In this document: one piece after another, positions 1-5,586 of the stretch
Layout: each line of letters begins with the position of its first letter
How positions within the stretch are numbered: position 1 is the first letter of the stretch
Assembly: GCA_023405135.1 (NCBI GenBank)
Contig: JAEXYZ010000109.1
Span: 1-6,300 of the forward strand
Length of the DNA: 6,300 nt
Reading direction: 5' to 3'
Origin: Bacillota bacterium
Lineage (GTDB): Bacteria > Bacillota > Bacilli > Bacillales_A > Planococcaceae
Translations under genes and position numbers: made by a program
Notes under the pieces: model-generated
Databases searched by the model: none
Told to the model about the DNA's origin: nothing
The model's input: only the letters and a program-made list of their open reading frames with translations

Positions 1-67
1 GTCTTCACTCGGCTGCGCGCCTTGTCTGACCAAGCGTTTTCAAGACAGTCTGGCTAGTTGCTTCTAA
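1..67. other. GC-rich unassigned segment at left edge
   Basis: About 55% G+C in the first 60 bases (33 of 60 counted), well above the AT-rich rest of the window. On the plus strand one frame is open from the edge to a TAA at 65-67, so it could be the last ~21 codons of a plus-strand gene; the segment ends with residues LASCF. It could equally be an intergenic repeat or the edge of a structured RNA. I do not recognise it and the window cuts it off. The plus-strand terminator at 127-160 would fit a transcript arriving from this side. Confidence 0.2.
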
Positions 68-85
68 ATGATTAGAAAATTAAAA

Positions 86-125
86 AGAGTGTAGACAAAG
101 TCAAAATTGACTTTGTCTACACTCT
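86..125 (-). terminator. Rho-independent terminator of the lysine catabolic operon
   Basis: A perfect 19-bp inverted repeat (86-104 with 107-125) separated by only two bases, so the real loop is four bases or slightly more. Read on the minus strand the stem is followed directly by TTTTTAATTTT, the U-rich tail expected of an intrinsic terminator. It lies about 50 bases past the stop of lysine 6-dehydrogenase. On the plus strand the bases after the stem are GAGAGACC, so it should not terminate in that direction. Confidence 0.85.
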
Positions 126-126
126 G

Positions 127-160
127 AGAGACCACTCATCCCTTTTTATGAGTGGCCTCT
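127..160 (+). terminator. Hairpin terminator facing the plus strand
   Basis: AGAG (127-130) pairs with CTCT (157-160) and CCACTCAT (132-139) with ATGAGTGG (148-155), leaving one A-C mismatch and an eight-base loop. The plus-strand tail is TTATTTATAT. On the minus strand there is no U run after the stem. It therefore probably stops transcription entering from the left, from a gene outside the window, and stands back to back with the minus-strand terminator at 86-125. Confidence 0.6.
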
Positions 161-175
161 TTATTTATATAAAGC

Positions 176-1345
176 TTACCATTTTACAATCGTAGAGCGG
201 TGAGATGTTTCTTTAATGATGACACCGCGCTTCGCCATTTTTTCAATATATTCATTACCTGGAACAATCAATTCAGGTGGGAATACCCCTCGTTCTGTTA
301 TGATGTCACTACCAATCATTACAGCAACAGCTGCAATTGTGCAAGCCGTAGCACGTGCCATCGCTGTCATGTTAGATGCTTCGTCTCTCTTTATATTCAT
401 TTCATATTCATATGTGACTTGTTCACCTGATTTCTCACCAGAAACAATTACACGAAGTAAAACAGCATCTTCCTTATCTCCTAAATTCAGCTTTTTCTTT
501 AAAGCCTCACGAACTACATCTCTCACCTTAACTTCGTTACCATCTACTTCAACTTTATTTTCTTTATCGAAAAATCCTAAATCTACAAGTAATTTAAATT
601 TTTCTGCGTGCCCTTTATATCGAACTGTTTTATACTCAAGGGTTTTAACATTTGGGAACGTTTTATGAAGAGTTGAAGTACCTCCTGAAGTGTAAAATGC
701 TTCAAGTACACCAAACTGATCGAAATAAATTGGCTCAACTCCAGAAAGTGATGGAACTTCTTTTAATTCTCCACCTTCAATTATTTTCGCTGGCTCTGTG
801 TAATGATCAATAACCCCTTCAAGGGAAAATACTCTTGTATAGTTAAGTGGTGGTTCTGGCTTTGTAGGTATTCCACCAACATAAAGCTTAATGGACTCAA
901 CTGAATCTAACTTTGATACACCGTATCCCGCTAATATATTAATCATACCTGGTGCTACACCTAAGTCCGGAATAATCGTGATGTTTTTTTCTTTCGCTTT
1001 TTCATTTAACGTTAAAATACGGTCTGTTACATCTCCTATATGTCCTCCTAAGTCAACGGAATGCACTCCTACATCAATTGCAACTTTTGCAACACTTTCA
1101 TTAAATTCATAGAATAGTGCATTAACTGATACATCCCCTTTTGACATAACACTCCGTAACTCAGCTTCATTTTTAGCATTTAATGATACGACTTCTATTT
1201 TAGTTGTATTTAATGAATCTACAAATTGTTGAGCAGCATTTGTATCTAAATCTGCTAAGTATATTTTCTCTACCTTTTCACTAGAATTTAAATCACGTGC
1301 TACTTCTTTTCCCATTAAGCCAGCACCTAACACAACAATCTTCAT
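176..1345 (-). CDS. lysDH: L-lysine 6-dehydrogenase (saccharopine dehydrogenase-like)
   Basis: NAD-dependent oxidative deamination of the epsilon-amino group of L-lysine, giving 2-aminoadipate 6-semialdehyde (which cyclises to piperideine-6-carboxylate), ammonia and NADH; cytoplasmic. The 389-residue protein opens with a Rossmann fold, GAGLMG at 7-12, and an acidic residue after the second strand (Asp32 in YLADLD), typical of NAD rather than NADP use. Further blocks recalled from the Geobacillus enzyme are NALFYEFN (75-82), HSVDLGGH (95-102), DLGVAPGM (127-134), YVGGIPTKPEPP (155-166) and TSGGTSTL (219-226). I chose the ATG at 1345: the ATG three codons earlier (1354) directly abuts the AAAAGGGG ribosome site, while 1345 leaves nine bases. 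It follows the aldehyde dehydrogenase gene by 22 bases and would supply that enzyme's substrate. The family also contains true saccharopine dehydrogenases, but the length and close match favour LysDH. Nothing looks truncated. Confidence 0.9.
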   Translation of the reverse strand: MKIVVLGAGLMGKEVARDLNSSEKVEKIYLADLDTNAAQQFVDSLNTTKIEVVSLNAKNEAELRSVMSKGDVSVNALFYEFNESVAKVAIDVGVHSVDLGGHIGDVTDRILTLNEKAKEKNITIIPDLGVAPGMINILAGYGVSKLDSVESIKLYVGGIPTKPEPPLNYTRVFSLEGVIDHYTEPAKIIEGGELKEVPSLSGVEPIYFDQFGVLEAFYTSGGTSTLHKTFPNVKTLEYKTVRYKGHAEKFKLLVDLGFFDKENKVEVDGNEVKVRDVVREALKKKLNLGDKEDAVLLRVIVSGEKSGEQVTYEYEMNIKRDEASNMTAMARATACTIAAVAVMIGSDIITERGVFPPELIVPGNEYIEKMAKRGVIIKETSHRSTIVKW

Positions 1346-1354
1346 CACACACAT

Positions 1355-1362
1355 CCCCTTTT
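1355..1362 (-). promoter_or_regulatory. Ribosome binding site that fixes the lysDH start
   Basis: Minus-strand AAAAGGGG. It touches the upstream ATG (1354), which is therefore an unlikely start, and sits nine bases before the ATG at 1345. Confidence 0.7.
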
Positions 1363-1367
1363 GTCAT

Positions 1368-2849
1368 TTAGTTTTCTGTATCAATTTGTGCTCGTTGTAA
1401 CTTCCCACTGTAGTCGATGTATATGCTTTTCCATTCCGTATAAACATCTAAAGCGGCTTGCCCTGAATCACGGTGGCCATTTCCTGTTCCTTTTGTCCCC
1501 CCAAAAGGCAAGTGGATTTCTGCACCTGTAGTCCCTGCATTTACATAAACGATCCCCGTATCTAAATCTCTCTGTGCTTTAAATAGTTTATTAATATCTT
1601 GTGAGAAAATAGAACTCGACAAGCCAAATTTCACACTGTTATTTACTTCAATGGCTTCTTCTAAATTTTCAACTGAAATAATGCTAACAACTGGACCGAA
1701 AATTTCCTCTTGAGCGATTGTCATATCATTTTTCACATTCGTAAAAATTGTTGGTTCAAAATAGAAACCTTTATCAAATGGTGGTGCAGTTAACGTTCTC
1801 CCCCCAACAAGTAACGTTGCACCTTCCTGTTTTCCAATTTCAACATAATGCTGTATTTTCTCAAGAGCACCACGATTAATAACTGGTCCAACTTGGACTG
1901 TTGGATCAAGTCCATCACCAATTGTTAATTTACTTATGGCAGCAACAAGCATCTCTTCTAACTCATCTTTTACATCCTTATGAACAATGATTCGGCTACA
2001 AGCTGTGCATCGCTGACCAGCTGTTCCAAATGCACTCCACACAATGCCTTCTACTGCCAATTGTAAATTTGCATCATCCATAACAATGACAGCATTTTTA
2101 CCACCCATTTCAAGCGATACCTTTTTCAAATGCTTGCCACCTAGTTCCGCTACTTTACTACCTGTTTCATTGGATCCTGTAAATGATATGATTTTCACAT
2201 CAGGATGCTCTATCATAGCTGTTCCGACACTACTACCCGAACCAAACACAACATTTGCAACACCATCAGGTAATCCAACTTCTTCAAATATTTTTGCCAT
2301 TTCATATGCCATGAGTGGTGTCTCTGTAGAAGGCTTCCATATAACTGCATTCCCTGCAACAATTGCCGGGAATGACTTCCATGTTGCGATTGCAATCGGG
2401 AAGTTCCATGGTGTTATTAGTCCAACTACTCCAACAGGTGCCCTCACACTCATGGCAAATTTGTCTGCAAGTTCAGAGGGTGTTGTTTCACCAAAAAGGC
2501 GTCTTCCTTCACCAGCCATATAAAATGCCATATCAATACCTTCTTGAACTTCTCCTCGTGCTTCTTCAATTACCTTACCCATTTCTTTCGTTAAAATTTG
2601 AGCAAGGTATTCCTTCTTTTCTTTTAACTTAAAACCAACTTCATATAAATAATCTGCTCGTCTTGGTGCAGGTACAAGCGCCCATTTTTTCTGTGCACAC
2701 TTAGCAGCTGCGACAGCTTCATCAACTTGCACTTTTGTTGATAATGGTACCTCTGCTAATTGTTCTCCATTAGCAGGGTTTAACACAGGAATTCTTTGAA
2801 GGTCATCATTCGTTATCCACTTGCCATTAATAAAGTTTTGTAACTTCAT
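1368..2849 (-). CDS. Aldehyde dehydrogenase, probable 2-aminoadipate-semialdehyde dehydrogenase
   Basis: A full-length 493-residue member of the aldehyde dehydrogenase superfamily, cytoplasmic. The machinery is intact: TPWNF with oxyanion Asn149, WKPST with cofactor Lys172, FTGSNETG (223-230), general base Glu247 in LEMGG, nucleophile Cys281 in GQRC, and EEIFGP (381-386). Next to lysine 6-dehydrogenase the likely substrate is 2-aminoadipate 6-semialdehyde (or its cyclic form piperideine-6-carboxylate), oxidised to 2-aminoadipate. That assignment rests on context; by sequence alone related enzymes act on 2-oxoglutarate semialdehyde or other aldehydes. Thr175 takes the place where NAD-specific members carry Glu, which may allow NADP. 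A strong ribosome site (AAGGAGGG at 2854-2861) supports the start. It is the first gene of the operon, 22 bases before lysDH. Confidence 0.87.
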   Translation of the reverse strand: MKLQNFINGKWITNDDLQRIPVLNPANGEQLAEVPLSTKVQVDEAVAAAKCAQKKWALVPAPRRADYLYEVGFKLKEKKEYLAQILTKEMGKVIEEARGEVQEGIDMAFYMAGEGRRLFGETTPSELADKFAMSVRAPVGVVGLITPWNFPIAIATWKSFPAIVAGNAVIWKPSTETPLMAYEMAKIFEEVGLPDGVANVVFGSGSSVGTAMIEHPDVKIISFTGSNETGSKVAELGGKHLKKVSLEMGGKNAVIVMDDANLQLAVEGIVWSAFGTAGQRCTACSRIIVHKDVKDELEEMLVAAISKLTIGDGLDPTVQVGPVINRGALEKIQHYVEIGKQEGATLLVGGRTLTAPPFDKGFYFEPTIFTNVKNDMTIAQEEIFGPVVSIISVENLEEAIEVNNSVKFGLSSSIFSQDINKLFKAQRDLDTGIVYVNAGTTGAEIHLPFGGTKGTGNGHRDSGQAALDVYTEWKSIYIDYSGKLQRAQIDTEN

Positions 2850-2853
2850 AACA

Positions 2854-2861
2854 CCCTCCTT
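2854..2861 (-). promoter_or_regulatory. Strong ribosome binding site of the aldehyde dehydrogenase gene
   Basis: Minus-strand AAGGAGGG, four bases before the ATG at 2849 (five if the core AGGAGG is counted). It is the closest to the full anti-Shine-Dalgarno match in the window. Confidence 0.8.
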
Positions 2862-2879
2862 ATCTTTATCGAAAAATCA

Positions 2880-2908
2880 ATTATATTGTACTAATATTCG
2901 ACATTTTC
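2880..2908 (-). promoter_or_regulatory. Candidate sigma-A promoter of the lysine operon
   Basis: A perfect minus-strand TATAAT at 2885-2880 lies about 30 bases before the start codon, giving a short leader of roughly 20-25 bases. At 17-base spacing the -35 position reads GAAAAT, a poor match to TTGACA, so the promoter may need an activator. No GG-N10-GC sigma-54 pattern was seen. The placement is an inference. Confidence 0.5.
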
Positions 2909-2960
2909 TATTTAATTCCCTTTTTCCCTTAATGTAATCTATTGTAAAAATTTTTTAGTA

Positions 2961-2989
2961 CGAAACTTTTTTGGGATGTAAAACGTATT
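2961..2989 (+). promoter_or_regulatory. Candidate ECF (sigma-W-like) promoter of the AIM24-family gene
   Basis: CGAAAC at 2961-2966, a 17-base spacer containing a T run, then CGTATT at 2984-2989. Bacillus sigma-W promoters have TGAAAC and CGTA separated by about 16-17 bases, so this differs at one base of the -35. Transcription would begin near 2996, some 25 bases before the ribosome site. An alternative start signal is an extended -10, TG at 2996-2997 and TATAAA at 2999-3004, with no good -35. Confidence 0.45.
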
Positions 2990-3019
2990 CCTAAATGTTA
3001 TAAATGTATTAAACACTGT

Positions 3020-3025
3020 GGGAGG
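3020..3025 (+). promoter_or_regulatory. Ribosome binding site that fixes the AIM24-family start
   Basis: GGGAGG only two bases before the ATG at 3028 but eight bases before the ATG at 3034, which is therefore the preferred start. Confidence 0.65.
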
Positions 3026-3033
3026 TTATGAGA

Positions 3034-3831
3034 ATGAACAATCATGAAATTGATTACAAGTTATATGGCGATGATATGCAATTTGTTGAAGTAGAGCTAG
3101 ATCCTAATGAAACTGTAATTGCAGAAGCTGGAAGTTTAATGATGATGGATGATTCAATTAAAATGGAAACAATTTTTGGCGACGGCTCTAAAAGTAATGG
3201 TGGCGGCCTTATGGGGAAATTAATGGGCGCTGGGAAACGTTTAATTACGGGTGAAAGTTTATTTATGACAACATTCACAAATGAAGGTTCAGGAAAGCGT
3301 CATGTATATTTTGCCTCTCCTTATCCAGGAAAAATTATTCCGATGGATTTAAGTGAATTAGGTGGCAAAATTATATGTCAAAAGGATGCCTTTTTAGCTG
3401 CTGCAAAAGGTGTCTCTGTCGGAGTTGAATTCCAACGAAAAATCGGAGTTGGATTCTTCGGTGGCGAAGGATTTATTATGCAAAAGCTTGAAGGCGATGG
3501 TATGGCTTTCGTTCACGCAGGCGGGGCAATTCACCGTGTCGATTTAGAACCAGGTCAAAAATTACGTGTAGATACTGGATGTTTAGTTGCAATGACTTCA
3601 ACTGTTGATTACGATATTGAAACAGTTGGCGGTATTAAAACTGCATTATTTGGTGGAGAAGGTATCTTCTTTGCATCATTAAGTGGTCCTGGTACGGTTT
3701 GGATTCAATCATTACCGTTTAGCCGTTTAGCAAGTCGCGTATTTGCTGCTGCACCTGTTTCAAAAGGCGGTGGCGGTAAGGACGTAGGAGAAGGCGGAAT
3801 TGGCGGATTGTTTAATCTGTTTAATGATTAA
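3034..3831 (+). CDS. AIM24 / TIGR00266 family protein
   Basis: A 265-residue protein of the AIM24 (TIGR00266, formerly DUF124) family, named after a yeast mitochondrial protein. Members have a TRAP-like beta fold; the bacterial function is not established. Family-like features are the N-terminal VELDPNETVIAEAGSLMMMD, the central glycine-rich GDGSKSNGGGLMGKLMG, GESLFMTTFTN, the repeated glycine-turn strands FFGGEGFIMQKLEGDG and LFGGEGIFFASLSGPG, and QSLPFSRLASRV near the end. The C-terminus is a glycine-rich tail closing with GGLFNLFND. No signal peptide or membrane segment is evident, so it is probably cytoplasmic or peripherally attached. It is a single-gene unit divergent from the lysine operon, with its own terminator; a candidate ECF-type promoter lies upstream. 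Length is usual for the family. Start at the second ATG is chosen by ribosome-site spacing. Confidence 0.85.
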   Translation: MNNHEIDYKLYGDDMQFVEVELDPNETVIAEAGSLMMMDDSIKMETIFGDGSKSNGGGLMGKLMGAGKRLITGESLFMTTFTNEGSGKRHVYFASPYPGKIIPMDLSELGGKIICQKDAFLAAAKGVSVGVEFQRKIGVGFFGGEGFIMQKLEGDGMAFVHAGGAIHRVDLEPGQKLRVDTGCLVAMTSTVDYDIETVGGIKTALFGGEGIFFASLSGPGTVWIQSLPFSRLASRVFAAAPVSKGGGGKDVGEGGIGGLFNLFND

Positions 3832-3863
3832 TTGAAGGAAAAAAGGTATTTTATGCAATAAAA

Positions 3864-3919
3864 AACCCCGAGCTATCCAGTTGAAATCGTCATTTAGTAT
3901 TTTGGGATCGTTCGGGGTT
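3864..3919. terminator. Bidirectional hairpin terminator
   Basis: AACCCCGA (3864-3871) pairs with TCGGGGTT (3912-3919); pairing extends inward to 3878/3905 with one G-U pair and one mismatch, leaving a loop of about 26 bases. The plus-strand tail is CTATTTTTAT and the minus-strand tail, after GGGG, is TTTTTTATTG. It can thus end both the AIM24-family transcript and the monooxygenase operon that converges on it. The minus-strand tail is the better of the two. Confidence 0.8.
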
Positions 3920-3925
3920 CTATTT

Positions 3926-4123
3926 TTATAAAGAGAAACAATTTTTTATAATGCTTTTGTAATACGATGATTTTGAGCCAATGATTTTGAGCCAATGATT
4001 TTGAATTGGCTGAAAAACGTTTTTTCTCTGTTGTATCAATTTGAGTAATTTGTTCATCACGAATTGTAATGACCACTTTTTTCCATATGTTAATTTTTGA
4101 ATCGCTTCAATAATTTCATTCAT
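3926..4123 (-). pseudogene. Small DUF2292 (YezD-like) gene, frame-disrupted
   Basis: From the ATG at 4123 the frame reads MNEIIEAIQKLTYG, then K, W and unrelated residues to a stop at 3926-3928. In the -1 frame, entered at a six-A run (4077-4082), the reading becomes VVITIRDEQITQIDTTEKKR. The combined pattern, helix then LxYG, VxITIxD, QID, TEKxRF, is what I recall of the ~50-residue DUF2292/YezD family of unknown function. Removing two A's would restore the family spacing (YG, one residue, VVITI); adding one, or a ribosomal -1 shift, also joins the halves with one extra residue. The -1 frame does not stop until 3894, inside the terminator, apparently because of 14-bp tandem repeats in the tail. 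The ribosome site (GAAGAAG) is weak. It lies 73 bases after the monooxygenase gene. Family assignment is from memory. Confidence 0.55.
3967..4004. repeat. 14-bp tandem repeat, about 2.7 copies
   Basis: ATGATTTTGAGCCA at 3967-3980 and again at 3981-3994, followed by the first ten bases at 3995-4004. The period is not a multiple of three, so gain or loss of a unit changes the reading frame of the small gene it lies in. GCCAAT/ATTGGC at 3991-3996 and 4005-4010 also form a six-bp stem across the last junction. Confidence 0.9.
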
Positions 4124-4196
4124 AATATCTTCTTCTAGATTATTCAAAAAACGATTAAGCTATCACTTCATTCGTTTGTAATTGTTTCGCTACTTC

Positions 4197-5549
4197 TTAC
4201 AAAGACACTTCTACTGTATTTTCTTTTTTAAGGAATGGATTGATTGGTCGCTTCAATCCTAGATTTTCACGTAAAGTAGTACCTTCATACTCTGTTTTAA
4301 ATAGGCCTCTGCGTTGCAATTCTGGAATAACTAACTCAACAATATCTTTAAAACCTTGTGGGAAGGTTGGTGGCATAATATTAAAACCATCTGCTGCTCC
4401 ATTTTCAAACCATTCCTCCAATTGATCAGCAATTTGAGATGGCGTGCCAATAATTTCCCAATGCCCACGAGCACCGGCAATTCGATTATATAATTCATGC
4501 AACGTTTTTAAGCCGTTTTTTTCAACAATGCCTTTTACTATATTTGCGCGAACATTTGGGTTCGTTTCATCTACCTGCTGACCATGAAAATCCGGGATAG
4601 GGTCATCAATTTGATAACCTGTTAAATCAAGTCCTGTAAAATTCGATAAATAGGCAAGGGCGACATCTGGAGAAATATAGCTATTTAATTTTTTATGTTT
4701 TGCAATGGCCTCTTCTTCTGTTTCAGCCACTACGATAAATGCACCTGGTAAAATTTTTAAATCCTCTGGATCTCGACCGTATTTTGCTAAGCGTCCCTTT
4801 ACATCCTGATAAAAGGCTTGTGCATCTTCCAATGTTTGCCATGCTGTAAAAATTACCTCCGCGGACTTTGCTGCCAATTCTCTTCCTGCTTCTGAAGAAC
4901 CCGCCTGTACAATTACTGGATGTCCTTGGGGCGTCGTTGGCGAATCTAATGTTCCTGTTATTTTGAAAAACTTTCCTTCATGATTAACTTTCGTTACTTT
5001 ATCCAAATCATAATAACGTCCGCTTTCCTTATCGACAATTAGTGCTTGTTCATCAATGGAAAACCATAATTGTTTTACCACGTCTACAAATTCTTCTGCC
5101 CGTTCATACCGTTCTGCATGCTGATAATGCGCATCTCGACCAAACAATAATGCCTCTTTTTCATTAGCAGATGTTACAACATTCCAAGCCGCCCGACCAT
5201 TTGATAAATGGTCAATCGCAGAAAATTTTCGCGCTACATGGAACGGATCATTATAGGATGTTGTCAATGTAGCAGTTAAACCGATATTTTTCGTCACTGC
5301 CGCTAAAGCAGAAATAATCACAACAGGATCTAATTTTAAACCAGAATGAGAGTTTTCTAAAATAGGTTGGCCAAATACATCTGCGAAAAATAAATTATCA
5401 AATTTGCCGCACTCTGCAATTTGAGCGATTTCTATCAGGTAAGATAAATTGATTACTTTACGAACTTCTGTTTTAGGATCCCTCCAGCTTGTAATATGAT
5501 GTCCTGGCAGATTAATAAATGCACCTAAACGCAATTGACGTTTTGTCAT
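4197..5549 (-). CDS. LLM-class flavin monooxygenase, NtaA/SnaA/DszA family
   Basis: A complete 450-residue flavin-dependent monooxygenase of the bacterial luciferase-like superfamily, in the nitrilotriacetate monooxygenase component A group (NtaA, SnaA, DszA; Bacillus YxeK and YtnJ). Such enzymes use FMNH2 from a separate reductase and O2 to cleave C-N or C-S bonds. Family blocks: PGHHITSWRDP (15-25), FADVFG (55-60), TSYNDPFHVARKF (97-109), LSNGRAAWNVVTS (115-127), ERYERAEEFV (146-155), VQAGSSEAGRELAA (214-227), AGARGHWEIIGTP (358-370), ADGFNIMPP (386-394). No signal peptide, so cytoplasmic. Start supported by AGGAG at 5560-5564, ten bases upstream. It follows a paralogous gene by 37 bases, surely in one operon. 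The substrate cannot be read from sequence; N-acetylated S-modified cysteines, sulfonates or chelators are possible. No reductase is in the window. Confidence 0.88.
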   Translation of the reverse strand: MTKRQLRLGAFINLPGHHITSWRDPKTEVRKVINLSYLIEIAQIAECGKFDNLFFADVFGQPILENSHSGLKLDPVVIISALAAVTKNIGLTATLTTSYNDPFHVARKFSAIDHLSNGRAAWNVVTSANEKEALLFGRDAHYQHAERYERAEEFVDVVKQLWFSIDEQALIVDKESGRYYDLDKVTKVNHEGKFFKITGTLDSPTTPQGHPVIVQAGSSEAGRELAAKSAEVIFTAWQTLEDAQAFYQDVKGRLAKYGRDPEDLKILPGAFIVVAETEEEAIAKHKKLNSYISPDVALAYLSNFTGLDLTGYQIDDPIPDFHGQQVDETNPNVRANIVKGIVEKNGLKTLHELYNRIAGARGHWEIIGTPSQIADQLEEWFENGAADGFNIMPPTFPQGFKDIVELVIPELQRRGLFKTEYEGTTLRENLGLKRPINPFLKKENTVEVSL

Positions 5550-5586
5550 AATACGATCACTCCTATTTATTTTTTATTAAAAAAAT

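Noticed and set aside
216..668. Plus-strand open frame of 150 codons opposite lysDH
   Set aside because: Complete overlap with a well-recognised gene on the other strand; Ser/Thr/Pro-rich low-complexity product typical of an antisense shadow; no ribosome site.
1346..1354. Upstream ATG of lysDH (adds MCV)
   Set aside because: No room between AAAAGGGG and this ATG; the ATG at 1345 has normal spacing and matches the start of the Geobacillus enzyme.
2044..2523. Plus-strand open frame of 159 codons opposite the aldehyde dehydrogenase
   Set aside because: Lies wholly over the catalytic region of the dehydrogenase; composition is that of a reverse-strand shadow.
2977..2992. Possible catabolite-responsive (cre) site around TGTAAAACGTATTC
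   Set aside because: Aligning the central CG with the consensus leaves four mismatches or needs an extra base; better explained as part of the ECF-like promoter.
4124..4147. TTG at 4147 as start of the small DUF2292-like gene
   Set aside because: No ribosome site before it; the ATG at 4123 follows GAAGAAG and starts where the family similarity begins.
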